Below, piece by piece: positions 25,450 to 33,983 of a stretch of DNA of 64,000 bases (positions within the stretch are counted from its first letter, which is position 1; the number at the start of each line of letters is the position of its first letter). Location of the stretch: positions 586,001 to 650,000 of the forward strand of contig NZ_AP022848.1 in assembly GCF_011764485.1 (NCBI RefSeq). The letters are read 5' to 3'. Source of the stretch: Bosea sp. ANAM02 (GTDB lineage: Bacteria; Pseudomonadota; Alphaproteobacteria; Rhizobiales; Beijerinckiaceae). Both the position numbers and the translations under genes were made by a program. Under the pieces are notes generated by a model. The model saw only the letters and a list, made by a program, of their open reading frames with translations, made no database searches and was not told where the DNA came from.

Positions 25450-28400
25450 TTAGGCGCTGGCGGCCCATCCCGTCCCATTGCGTTTACCTTCCGCGATTTT
25501 GCCGACGATCGACTGATCCGAGAGATCATAAATCGCCCCCATCTGGCGTATACGCAGCCCGAGCATCGTTTTGGATTCCGAGCAGATCGCTAGATGCTTC
25601 TTTGAAGGCGAAAGCAGGGCGGCTTCGATGCGTGGCTTTCCGCCTTTCAACGCAATGGCCATACGATCGCCGATGCGAGCCCACAGCCCTTCTTCATCGG
25701 CGGTACGCCGCGTGCCGTCGAGCATCTCGACAAGCGGCTTCAAACGCGGCGGTCCCTCCTTCGTGACAAATTCAGTGTGGACCGGAAGACCTGTCAGGGC
25801 GCAGGCGCGAATGTCGAGCGGATGAACCCGCTTTCCGCTCCATAGGCATGTTTCGACCTCGGATGGCAGGCAGAATTGACCGGAGGAGGACTGAACTGCC
25901 TCTGACCGCAACACGCGCGCCTGCGAGATGCTGCTCATCGCGAGCTGATCCTTCAAGGCGCGCTTGCCTGACGCGGCGCATGTACCGAGTTCCGAAGGCA
26001 AGACACGTTTGCCCGTCGCGTCACAGCTCACGAGGATACCGGGCCGAACCTTCTTGCCTGTGCTCGCGCACGTTTCCGCTTCGACAAGAGCAATAAGCTG
26101 CCGCGTCTCGTGGCAGGTCGTGAACTCGTTTCGATGGCCGACCTTTCCTGAAACACCGGAACGCGCCTCTTGATCGGTGCGATAGGCTTTTCCGGAAATC
26201 TCGCTGACCGACAATTCAGTCTTCAGCAGGTCGGCCTGGCTGAACAGACACCTGCCAAAATGCTCCGGCTCCGCGCGCTTTCCGCTGAACGCGGATGTCT
26301 TGAGCAGCTTCTTGGCAACTTGCTGACCGGAAATGTGCGATTGTTCCAATTCGTCGAGCAGCGCGCGCTTCCCGCTCAGAGAGCAGATGCCCGTAAGATC
26401 GCTCAGCGCCTTACGCCCGCTTACCTCGGAAGACACCAACAGGTGCTTCAGCACCTGCATCTTCGAGCTATCGCATTCGGCCAGGCAAGCAATCGGCGCT
26501 GTTTGGCCGGTTTTCGCGCATTTTCCCGTCTGTGGCGCATTGAGGATTTGCCCCGTGCTCGGACGGACAACGAATTCAGACTCATACAATCCGCCTGACG
26601 GAAATGTATAACGACCACGCAGCGCTACATCCCGTTTGACTGCGCCTTTCAGACCGACGAGTGTCATGTCCAAACGCGGCGTGAAATCATCTTCGAGCTT
26701 CTTGCGCTTGCGCTCGTCCGTACCGGCCGCCTTCACTTCGACAGCGCCGCGTTCGAGATAGAAGCGCGAGAATTCGGCAATACCGTCATCCTGGGCGCCG
26801 GCTGCGCGAAGCTTGTCCGTATCGATCCCAAGCGTTTTGACGTCTTGGATCAAATGCTCCGGTGCAGACAGGCCGCTCGCATCGGCAGGATCGGCAGTGT
26901 GATCGCTCTCAATACAGTTGCATGAGACCAACCGTTCGTAGCTGTCATGTGCCGTGGTCGCGCGAACCCGCAAAAGGGCTTCCCCGCTGAACGATCGGGT
27001 CACTCTCGCGACACGGGCACCAGCAAGCTGCGCCCCCAGACCGTCCGCCCAATTCCTCACAATGGACTCAGAGGTCGGGCCAGGATCTAGGTCGCCGTCC
27101 CGAACATCATGCACCCCCGATTCTGAAATACGCTTGATCAAGCGCTGAAGCGCCGGAGATTGCGGCGCATAAAGGCTAACGCGCCTGTCTTGCGAGATGC
27201 CCTCTTCGAAGACGATGAACTCCTGCCGGCCTTTCTCTTCCGCCAAAAACAGACCAGGGCGTTGCTGCGATACGGTGGCGCCCAGCATGCGGAGTGCCGA
27301 GAGCGTGAATTCTCGAAGATTCATCGTGCGCTCAAGCGGGGGCAAGGTTGGAGCGCGCGGGCCAACATAGCCGGCGCCATCCATGCCCCCCAGAATCGAA
27401 TTGATATTGGCTTCTTCGCGCGCAAGCTCCTGCTTGGCGTTCTCGATGCTCTGCTCCTTCAGGCGGACATCCTCGTCGACATCCTTCCCAGCGAGCGCTG
27501 CCAGCACGAGATCGAGGATGCGATCCTCAAATGTCGAGGCTGCGTCGTCATCGCGGTCGCCCACATCCGAGCCCTGCAACAGTGATTCAATATCGCCGAT
27601 GGCATGTGAAGCCATCTGCAATTTCTCCATCAAGCGCCCGACGATGTACTCCTCGAACGTGCCTTTGAGCGTGATGTTGAAAATGCTGACATGCTCAAAT
27701 TTCGAACCAAGACGCTGCACGCGCCCGATACGCTGCTCCACGATCATCGGGTTCCACGGGAGGTCGTAATTGACGAGCACGTTGGCGATCTGAAGGTTCA
27801 CACCTTCCGAACCGGCTTCCGTTGACACGATAACCCGGCATGCTGGCGGTTCCTGCTTGAAGCGCGCGATGGTTTCCTGATTGCGCAAGCCCGAATCGCC
27901 ATTGATCAGGCCGACAGTCAGACCGTTGCTCTCCAGGAAATTTTGGATGGTCGTTTGCGTTTCACGACGAGTGGTGAAAACGACAAGCCGCCAATCGCCG
28001 GGATTGTTCTTTTTCAGCTGATCGATCAGCACGCCAAGCCCAGCCAGCTTTGCGCTCGGCGGCATACGCTTCACGATGCCACTGACGATCTGTGACAGTT
28101 CCTGCGGCACCGTTCCCTTGCGCGCCATGTTGATCAGCTGCGCAGGGAGTGCGTCCGGGCTGCTCGACAGTGCCTGTAGAATGCTGATCTGCGCCAAGCG
28201 ATTCATCTTTTGGATCGGCTTAGCGATCGCATTGATCAAATCGATTTCCATCGGCGTCGGTTGAACGCGATGCATCTGTACAAAGCGCTCTGGAAATGAG
28301 AGCTGCGCATCACCACGCCGAACGCGTGACATATAGCCGTAGACGATGGAGCGGAATTCATCGCGCGCAGACTCTTTGAGCTGGCGCGCTTTCTCCTTGT

Positions 28401-29151
28401 CGTCGGCGATAAACCGGCGGGCGAACATGCCGGGCGTTCCAAACGGATTTTCGTGACCGCGCGCGACCGTCAGGAGGTCGATCAAGGAGTAGAGATCCCA
28501 AAGCCGGTTCTGGATCGGTGTTGCCGTCAGCATCAGCACGAAGCGGAAGCGCCGAGCTTGAAGCGCTTTTTGAAAGGTTACAGCGACCTGAGGTGCCTTC
28601 TCCGTGCCAAACAGGTTCCGGAGCTTGTGGGCCTCGTCCAGAATGAGCATCTGGAAACGGTCTTCGGGGAGCCGGTCCAGATAAAGCCGCGCAGAATTAT
28701 ATGTCGTGATGACCGCGCCGGTATCGCCAGGATCAGCAGATAACAGTTCCCTGCCGGTGGCGACGACACACGGGACGTCGAATTTCGTCTCCAGCTCCTC
28801 TTTCCACTGCGGACACAGCACTTTGGGACAAACGATCAGGATTTTCGATAGGCGGGACCGTGCGATTAATTCACTGATGACAAGCCCGGCGCTGATCGTT
28901 TTACCAAGACCAACATCATCGGCCAGAAGCGTTACCGGCAATCGTCGGCAGAAGGTGATGAGATTGCTGACTTGGTGGTGATATGGATCGAGGCGCTCTT
29001 TCCAGCGCTGTGTCGACTTAAAGTCATCGGCGCTTTCAATGACGATGGGGTCGGTCAAATCCCATTCAAGGCCGGCGCGATATATATCGTAATCTTGATC
29101 TTTCGTCTGACGACTGAGGATCTTCGATTGGAATTTTGAGGCTGTCTGCAT
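25450..29151 (-). CDS. SNF2/RapA-like superfamily 2 helicase with a C-terminal 15-residue repeat array
   Basis: A 1233-residue protein. The ATPase core is complete: motif I ADDVGLGKT (residues 77-85), motif II DEAH (172-175), motif III TAT (209-211), motif V STEAGSEGVNLQ (443-454) and motif VI QRIGRVQRLG (473-482), in the order seen in RapA/HepA and defence-type SNF2 enzymes. Residues about 530-860 are a mixed region of unknown fold. Residues 863-1130 form a tandem array described separately. It would move on or remodel DNA or nucleoprotein using ATP. It lies alone between the Fic remnant and the relaxase gene on an island, and its base composition is visibly less GC-rich than that of its chromosomal neighbours. 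A defence role or a plasmid-maintenance role is possible; neither is shown. Confidence 0.88.
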   Translation of the reverse strand: MQTASKFQSKILSRQTKDQDYDIYRAGLEWDLTDPIVIESADDFKSTQRWKERLDPYHHQVSNLITFCRRLPVTLLADDVGLGKTISAGLVISELIARSRLSKILIVCPKVLCPQWKEELETKFDVPCVVATGRELLSADPGDTGAVITTYNSARLYLDRLPEDRFQMLILDEAHKLRNLFGTEKAPQVAVTFQKALQARRFRFVLMLTATPIQNRLWDLYSLIDLLTVARGHENPFGTPGMFARRFIADDKEKARQLKESARDEFRSIVYGYMSRVRRGDAQLSFPERFVQMHRVQPTPMEIDLINAIAKPIQKMNRLAQISILQALSSSPDALPAQLINMARKGTVPQELSQIVSGIVKRMPPSAKLAGLGVLIDQLKKNNPGDWRLVVFTTRRETQTTIQNFLESNGLTVGLINGDSGLRNQETIARFKQEPPACRVIVSTEAGSEGVNLQIANVLVNYDLPWNPMIVEQRIGRVQRLGSKFEHVSIFNITLKGTFEEYIVGRLMEKLQMASHAIGDIESLLQGSDVGDRDDDAASTFEDRILDLVLAALAGKDVDEDVRLKEQSIENAKQELAREEANINSILGGMDGAGYVGPRAPTLPPLERTMNLREFTLSALRMLGATVSQQRPGLFLAEEKGRQEFIVFEEGISQDRRVSLYAPQSPALQRLIKRISESGVHDVRDGDLDPGPTSESIVRNWADGLGAQLAGARVARVTRSFSGEALLRVRATTAHDSYERLVSCNCIESDHTADPADASGLSAPEHLIQDVKTLGIDTDKLRAAGAQDDGIAEFSRFYLERGAVEVKAAGTDERKRKKLEDDFTPRLDMTLVGLKGAVKRDVALRGRYTFPSGGLYESEFVVRPSTGQILNAPQTGKCAKTGQTAPIACLAECDSSKMQVLKHLLVSSEVSGRKALSDLTGICSLSGKRALLDELEQSHISGQQVAKKLLKTSAFSGKRAEPEHFGRCLFSQADLLKTELSVSEISGKAYRTDQEARSGVSGKVGHRNEFTTCHETRQLIALVEAETCASTGKKVRPGILVSCDATGKRVLPSELGTCAASGKRALKDQLAMSSISQARVLRSEAVQSSSGQFCLPSEVETCLWSGKRVHPLDIRACALTGLPVHTEFVTKEGPPRLKPLVEMLDGTRRTADEEGLWARIGDRMAIALKGGKPRIEAALLSPSKKHLAICSESKTMLGLRIRQMGAIYDLSDQSIVGKIAEGKRNGTGWAASA
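25762..26565 (-). repeat. Coding tandem repeat: about 18 units of 15 residues, [CS]xx[ST]G[KR]
   Basis: Residues 863-1130 of the helicase split cleanly into units of 15 residues (two of 14), for example CSLSGKRALLDELEQ, SAFSGKRAEPEHFGR, CASTGKKVRPGILVS, CDATGKRVLPSELGT, CAASGKRALKDQLAM and CLWSGKRVHPLDIRA. Position 1 is Cys or Ser in nearly all units, positions 4-5 are Ser/Thr-Gly, position 6 is usually Lys or Arg, and position 13 is often Leu, Phe or Ile. A weaker 14-residue unit may precede at 849-862. Nucleotide identity between units is low, so this is an old, selected protein repeat and not a recent DNA expansion. Confidence 0.85.
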
Positions 29152-29361
29152 CTACGTCTCGGCCGGTCCCCTTTTTGTAAAGTAGGATGCAGTTTTGCCC
29201 GCTATGGTTCAAGAAGAATCGAAAGGACACGCTGAGGCTGAGGCCAGAAGCCTGCCCTCCCTTCGGGCAATGCAGCATTCGCGCTGAAACGGCTCCGCAT
29301 CTCGGTGCTTATCTACCTGTTTTACAAGTGAAAATCATCTTGAAACGCGTATGGCTGACTA
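29152..29361. other. Intergenic region between relaxase end and helicase start
   Basis: This 210-base gap should hold the helicase promoter on the minus strand; TTGAAC (29207-29212) and CATCCT (29184-29189) with a 17-base spacer are a weak candidate. TGCCC and GGGCA around 29255-29272 can form a short hairpin. No convincing reading frame is present. Confidence 0.35.
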
Positions 29362-30645
29362 TCAGGGAGCCAAGTGACGGGCACGGCGTGGACGTTGTTT
29401 CATCGATACCTGCTCGTAGGGATCTGTGCGTTGAGCTCTCTGCGCATGTCGCTGCGGCGTGCATTGAAACTCCGCAAGTTGGCCATCCAACCGCTGTTCG
29501 TGTGCGCGAACCTGGCGATGAAGCGTACGACGCTCTTCCAGGTGGCGATCAATAAGGGCTTGCCGCTCAGCAGCATCCCGCTCGGCACGGGCCGCTGCCT
29601 CCACTTCATTCTGACGACGGATCTGAGCATGGCGACCGGTGATCCGATCCCAGATGCTCTTCAACAGGCTTTTGCTGAAACGCTCGTACCGCGCACGGGC
29701 TTCCTGTACCTGCCGCGCAGCCAGCAGCTCCATTTGAAACTTGCGTTCATGGCGCTGCCAGCCGACCAGCTTCCGCTTTTGCTCCAGAAGGCCGAGGCGC
29801 GCCTCGTCGAACTCGGCCTTCGCTTCGAAGGCAAAGCGCCTGAACTTTGCACCCACCTTCTCGGCCAGTGTCGCCTTTACCTCGCCAACGCCGGAAAATG
29901 CCGCAGGATCGCCGATGCGCGCATTCACTTCTTTGGTTTTGACGTCCGCCCATCGCGCGATCGCGTAAACCTCGCCCAGATGGTCGACCGCTACGAAGGC
30001 CCGTCGATCACCGCGCGCGACGTAGTACCCGCGCGCCTCCAAGGCCTGCACGAACGCTTTGCCTGAATCTGAAATTGCCCAGCAATCCTGAAAAATCGCC
30101 TTGATGGTCTTTGGGTCGCGGCTGATGCGCTTGGCCTGCTGCCATTCCTCGCGTGAGAAATTCAGCGGGTTGCGCTCCTCGCTGTTCACGAGGCCTCGCG
30201 GCATCTTCCAGCCGTGCTCGATGAACAGTTCCCGCGTCAGATCACGCAGCTTCATCTTGAAGTGCGGCATGTTCACCGCGCGCATCTCGTTAGCCTTGAT
30301 GCGCGACCACACGCAATGGGCATGACGACGGCCGTTCTTCTCATGAAAGACGATGACGCGAGGCTGACCCGACAGGCCAAGTTTTTCTTCCGTCGCAGCA
30401 ATCGCACGCTCGAAATCCCGAACCGCCGCGGTTTCGCCTTCCGGTGGATTGAAGCTGCACGAGAAAAGGAATTGAGGGCAGCGCGTCCCCTTGCTGATGG
30501 CGTAGGCTTCCCGAAAAGCACTCTCGACATCTTCGCCGATGAAGCCACGTACTTCGTGGACATGCACATGATCGTTCTCGTCATCGCGCATGAGATGCAC
30601 GGCCAGAGCTTTTCCGCCGGCACGCTGCGACGCCTTAATGATCAT
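29362..30645 (-). CDS. Relaxase/mobilization nuclease (VirD2/MobA-like)
   Basis: A 427-residue relaxase. The N-terminal nuclease domain holds VHEVRGFIGEDVESAFREAY, CPQFLFSCSFNPPEGE, and the metal-binding motif VIFHEKNGRRHAHCVWSRI with three His. The C-terminal part is basic and coiled coil (residues about 290-400). Relaxases nick one strand at oriT and lead it into a recipient through a type IV secretion system; no such system is in the window, so the element would need a helper. The first Tyr is at residue 48; at the usual nucleophile position the sequence is LAVHLM, so His17 may replace Tyr. It overlaps the MobC-like gene by 11 bases. Confidence 0.85.
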   Translation of the reverse strand: MIIKASQRAGGKALAVHLMRDDENDHVHVHEVRGFIGEDVESAFREAYAISKGTRCPQFLFSCSFNPPEGETAAVRDFERAIAATEEKLGLSGQPRVIVFHEKNGRRHAHCVWSRIKANEMRAVNMPHFKMKLRDLTRELFIEHGWKMPRGLVNSEERNPLNFSREEWQQAKRISRDPKTIKAIFQDCWAISDSGKAFVQALEARGYYVARGDRRAFVAVDHLGEVYAIARWADVKTKEVNARIGDPAAFSGVGEVKATLAEKVGAKFRRFAFEAKAEFDEARLGLLEQKRKLVGWQRHERKFQMELLAARQVQEARARYERFSKSLLKSIWDRITGRHAQIRRQNEVEAAARAERDAAERQALIDRHLEERRTLHRQVRAHEQRLDGQLAEFQCTPQRHAQRAQRTDPYEQVSMKQRPRRARHLAP

Positions 30646-31069
30646 CAGCGCCTCTCTCGATCAGGCCGAGTGCAACCATGAGCTTCCGGCGAATATCGAG
30701 GATGGCGCTGCTGTCAGATTGAAGAGCGGCTTCCGTATCCGGAGTTATCGGCAGCGCTCCGACACGCGCGGCATGAAGCATTTCGCGGAGCATGGGGCCG
30801 AGATCGGATTGACCGAGCATCGCCAGGACATGGGCAAGCTGACGGGAATCCGCTTTCGGTTCCTGCCAGCGGCGAGGGCGGTTCTCGCCATTGAGAAGAC
30901 GCGTGCGAATGTGCTCGCCCAGCGTCCGCTTCCCCGCTTCCGCGACGAGACGGCTCCGCTCCTCTTCCGTAAGCCGGATGGAGACGGGTCGTGTCGGTTC
31001 TTTGCGCGGTATCTGCTTCCCATTTCCCCGCTCTCCGAGGTCCATGTCCTGCCGTTTCCGGACAGGCAC
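30635..31069 (-). CDS. MobC-like plasmid mobilization accessory protein
   Basis: A 144-residue basic protein with a ribbon-helix-helix-like segment (RPVSIRLTEEERSRLVAEAG, then KRTLGEHIRTRLL) typical of MobC/TraJ-class relaxosome proteins, which bind oriT and help the relaxase. The rest is helical (LAHVLAMLGQSDLGPMLREM). It overlaps the relaxase start by 11 bases, so the two are coupled. The assignment rests on this domain and context; an unrelated RHH repressor is the alternative. Confidence 0.72.
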   Translation of the reverse strand: MPVRKRQDMDLGERGNGKQIPRKEPTRPVSIRLTEEERSRLVAEAGKRTLGEHIRTRLLNGENRPRRWQEPKADSRQLAHVLAMLGQSDLGPMLREMLHAARVGALPITPDTEAALQSDSSAILDIRRKLMVALGLIERGADDH

Positions 31070-31091
31070 CAGGCAAATAGCTTCCCGCGCC

Positions 31092-31106
31092 CTGATCGAA
31101 GATCAG
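31092..31106. promoter_or_regulatory. Perfect hairpin CTGATC-GAA-GATCAG before mobC, possible oriT element
   Basis: A 6-base perfect inverted repeat lies 23 bases upstream of the MobC-like start and overlaps the stop of the preceding reading frame. oriT regions commonly lie upstream of mobC and contain such repeats. The flanking CGCGCCCT recalls IncQ-type nick regions but the orientation is not right, so this is only a candidate. Confidence 0.3.
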
Positions 31107-31414
31107 AGTTCAAATTTCGGAGGCTGTTTGGGCTTGATGCCGGTCGCTTGAAATAGCAAGGCAAGCGGGTTGAGGGTCAGCTCCACCAGGCCCGACGTAA
31201 GTCGTTGATCTCCCGAAAAACTGTTTGATTGCAGCGTCTTGGCGCCCCAGCCGCTATGCTCGTGACCTGCGTCGGCATGCGAACCGATGGTGGGCGATCC
31301 GAGCATGTTCGGCTTCGCGGGAGCACAAGGGGCTACGCGCGCACGTTTGCCGTCGTCGTGGGCCACCGCATGCTCGCTTGATGCGATGCCGTGTGCCCAG
31401 GCGAGCGCCGCCAT
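31103..31414 (-). CDS. Unknown protein at the island junction, possibly 5-prime truncated
   Basis: A 103-residue frame ending in LVELTLNPLALLFQATGIKP then KQPPKFEL, upstream of and co-directional with mobC. The frame stays open before its first ATG (codons for DTWIEGEYGLGD), up to the stop of the GntR gene, and these residues look as coherent as the rest. I take it as either a small gene of the mobilization unit or the surviving C-terminus of a longer gene cut at the island boundary. No family is recognised. Confidence 0.4.
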   Translation of the reverse strand: MAALAWAHGIASSEHAVAHDDGKRARVAPCAPAKPNMLGSPTIGSHADAGHEHSGWGAKTLQSNSFSGDQRLTSGLVELTLNPLALLFQATGIKPKQPPKFEL

Positions 31415-31448
31415 GTCGCCAAGGCCGTATTCTCCCTCGATCCAGGTG

Positions 31449-32138
31449 TCAGAGTTCGCCTGCCTGCTCCGGCAGGCGCGAGGTCACGCCGACGATCGGG
31501 CGCAGGTGCTGCTCGAGAATCGCCAGCGCCTTCTCCTCGTCCCATTCGGAGAGGGCGGCGATCAGGGCGTGATGCTCCTTGCTGATGCGGGTGACGCGGC
31601 TCGGATCGGTGTTGATCGCGGTCATCGCCACGCGCTGCTGGCGAGCGCCGAGCGACTGGTAGAGCTCGGACAGCACGACATTGCCGACCGCGGCGATCAT
31701 CACGAAATGGAACTCGCGGTTGAGCTCGACGCGGTTGAAATAGTCGCCCTGCGGCAGTCGCTCCAGCTCAGCCAGAATCGCGTGCATGTCGGCAGGGAGC
31801 GGCAGTTCCTCGCGGCAGATGCGGCGGATGGCATGGCCCTCGATCATGCGCCGGGCCTCGTAGAGGTCGAGCAGTTCCTGCGCCGTGACCTGCCGGACGA
31901 GCGCGCCGCGGCGCGGCAGCAGGTCGATGAAGCGCTCGGCCTCAAGGCGATGAAAGGCCTCGCGGACCGGCGTGCGCGAAACGCCCAGCGCCGAGGAGAT
32001 CTCCTCCTCCTCGATGAAGCAGCCGCCGAGGAAGCGGCCGCGCAGGATCTGCTCGCGCACATAGAGATAGACCCGTTCCCGGGTCGGCTTCCCGCGCAAG
32101 GCAGCCATCTCGTCCTGTTCGATCATGGCCATCGACAT
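31449..32138 (-). CDS. GntR family (FCD domain) transcriptional regulator
   Basis: A 229-residue repressor. The winged helix is at the N-terminus (RERVYLYVREQILRGRF, ISSALGVSRTPVREAFHRLE), followed by an FCD ligand domain with helices such as LLDLYEARRMIEGHAIRRI, ELNREFHFVMIAA and the metal-site His in SKEHHALIAAL. The start at 32138 (MSMAMIEQDEMAALRGK) follows AAGGGGCG; a longer start at 32204 has no family similarity. It is divergent from the 11-gene uptake and catabolic run at 32451-43770 and probably controls it in response to a substrate or metabolite. Its 3-prime end borders the island. Confidence 0.92.
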   Translation of the reverse strand: MSMAMIEQDEMAALRGKPTRERVYLYVREQILRGRFLGGCFIEEEEISSALGVSRTPVREAFHRLEAERFIDLLPRRGALVRQVTAQELLDLYEARRMIEGHAIRRICREELPLPADMHAILAELERLPQGDYFNRVELNREFHFVMIAAVGNVVLSELYQSLGARQQRVAMTAINTDPSRVTRISKEHHALIAALSEWDEEKALAILEQHLRPIVGVTSRLPEQAGEL

Positions 32139-32192
32139 CGCGCCCCTTTCGCTCTTCCATAGGGCTTTCGAGAGTAGACAACAAAAAATCCG

Positions 32193-32206
32193 CCACGTAT
32201 ACATGA
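32193..32206. promoter_or_regulatory. Candidate FCD-GntR operator in the divergent gap
   Basis: CCACGTATACATGA has the GT-N2-AC core (GTATAC) usual for FCD-type GntR sites. GTAGAC at 32174 and GTCTAC at 32234 provide two more half-matching sites in inverted orientation. All lie in the 312-base gap 32139-32450 between the regulator and the binding-protein gene, which otherwise holds only promoters as far as I can see. Confidence 0.4.
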
Positions 32207-32450
32207 CGCATCAAGAGCGCGGCTCATCTGTTCGTCTACAGTGAAGCCGTGCCGGGGAACCGCATGACCGTGCACGCCGCCACTGCGACAGAGAGCCGGA
32301 ATCCGGGCCGTTCGGCCGGGCATGACCGGTCTTGTCGGCATGCTGGCGCGGTTATTGCTCGCATCCGCCCGGCTCCGCCCTTCCCGCCATCGGGACGCGA
32401 CAGGCCCTAGGGCCAGCGGACAGCCGGACCCAGCAGCAGAGGATCAGCCG

Positions 32451-33983
32451 ATGACCATCTCTCGCCGTTCCGTCCTTGGTGCCGGTCTTGCCGGTCCGCT
32501 GCTGGCCTCGCCCTTCCTGCTCAGTCCCGCGCGAGCGCAACGCGCCGCCGGGATCATCCGCTACGGCCTCTCGGCCTTTCCGCCGAACCTGCAGCCCTGG
32601 GTCTCCACGGGGGCCTCGGCCGGCACGGTGAAGATGCTGATCAACCGCAGCCTCGTCTCCTACGATTCCAAGGGCGAGCTGCGCGGCGAGCTGGCGGAAT
32701 CCTGGTCGCGCGATGCCGAGGGCGCCTGGGTCTTCAAGTTGCGGAAGGGCTGTGTCTTCCACAATGGCGAGCCGGTCACGGCCGATGATGTGAAATGGTC
32801 GATCGAGCAGATCGCCGGCGAGAAATCGACCGCCTATATGCGCACGCAGTTCCAGCAGATCGAGCGGATCGAAATCCCCGACCAGCAGACGGTGCGCCTC
32901 GTCACCAAGGGGGCGCAGGCGACGCTGCCGACCTGGTTCGCCAATTACAACACCTTCGTCATCTGGCGGAAGTCGAGCCCGAGCGAGCCGATCGGCGCCG
33001 GTCCCTTCCGCCTCGTCGGGCAGGAGCGCGGCACCTCGCTGGAGCTTGCCGCCTTCGATAAGTTCTACAAGCCGGGCATTCCCAAGGCCAAGGGCATCAA
33101 GTTCGTCGTCTATGCCGACGAGAACCTGCGCAACGCGGCGCTGATGTCGGGCGATGTCGACATGATCGAATATGTGCCGTGGCAGTCGATGGCGGCGGTG
33201 CAGGCCGATCCGCGCCTCAAGCTCGACACGCAGGAGGGGCCGTTCATGGACGTGCTCTTCAACGGCACCAAGCCGCCCTTCAACGATCCGCGCGTGCGCC
33301 GGGCCGTGGCGCATGCGGTCAAGCGCGAGGATATCGTCAAGGTCGCTTTCTTCGGGCGCGGCAAGCCGCTCGAAGGCGTGCCGATCGTCGAGGGCACGCC
33401 CTGGTACGACAAGGAGCTCGCGCATGGCTGGAACTACGATCCCGCCCGTTCGAAGGCGCTGCTCGCGGAAGCCGGCTTCGCCGACGGTTTCCAGACCACG
33501 CTGCTCGCGACCGCGCAGTTCGGCATGCACAAGGATACAGCCGAGATCGTCCAGCAATATCTCGCTGCGATCGGCATCCAGGCGGAATTGCAGCTGCCGG
33601 ACTGGTCGACCCGCGTCAGCCGCGGATCGCGTGGCCAGTACGACATGGCGATCCACGGCGTGTCCTCGGACAATAACGACCCCGACGGCCTGACCGTGGT
33701 GCTCGACACCTCGCTTTCGCCGACGCATGGCCGCTCCTTCAAGGTCGAGGCGCCGCGCACGATCGCGGCGCTGGCGAAGGGGCGGGCGGAGTTCGACCAG
33801 GCCAAGCGCGTCGAGATCTACAAGGAGATGCAGCGTGCGGCGCTCGAGGAGGTGCCGCTGGTCGGCCTGGCCTGGCGCCAGCAGGGCTACGGCATGGACA
33901 AGGGCATACAGGGTTTCACCAACCTGCCCGGCGCACTCTCGACCTCCTCCGGCAACATGCTCGAGGAGACGTATTTCGGATGA
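32451..33983 (+). CDS. Peptide-type ABC substrate-binding protein (family 5)
   Basis: A 510-residue exported protein. The start at 32451 gives a twin-arginine signal (MTISRRSVLGAGLAGPLLAS, ending at ARAQ). Mature features are AESWSRDAEGAWVFKLRKGC, FHNGEPVTADDVKWSIEQI and PPFNDPRVRRAVAHAVKRED, all standard for DppA/OppA-like proteins. It captures peptides, opines or other amides in the periplasm. It is the first gene of the run divergent from GntR and overlaps the permease gene by four bases. Confidence 0.93.
   Translation: MTISRRSVLGAGLAGPLLASPFLLSPARAQRAAGIIRYGLSAFPPNLQPWVSTGASAGTVKMLINRSLVSYDSKGELRGELAESWSRDAEGAWVFKLRKGCVFHNGEPVTADDVKWSIEQIAGEKSTAYMRTQFQQIERIEIPDQQTVRLVTKGAQATLPTWFANYNTFVIWRKSSPSEPIGAGPFRLVGQERGTSLELAAFDKFYKPGIPKAKGIKFVVYADENLRNAALMSGDVDMIEYVPWQSMAAVQADPRLKLDTQEGPFMDVLFNGTKPPFNDPRVRRAVAHAVKREDIVKVAFFGRGKPLEGVPIVEGTPWYDKELAHGWNYDPARSKALLAEAGFADGFQTTLLATAQFGMHKDTAEIVQQYLAAIGIQAELQLPDWSTRVSRGSRGQYDMAIHGVSSDNNDPDGLTVVLDTSLSPTHGRSFKVEAPRTIAALAKGRAEFDQAKRVEIYKEMQRAALEEVPLVGLAWRQQGYGMDKGIQGFTNLPGALSTSSGNMLEETYFG

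Noticed and set aside
25762..26565. The helicase repeat array considered as a DNA-level minisatellite or CRISPR
   Set aside because: Unit nucleotide sequences differ strongly; the period is kept only at the protein level and there are no constant repeats with spacers.
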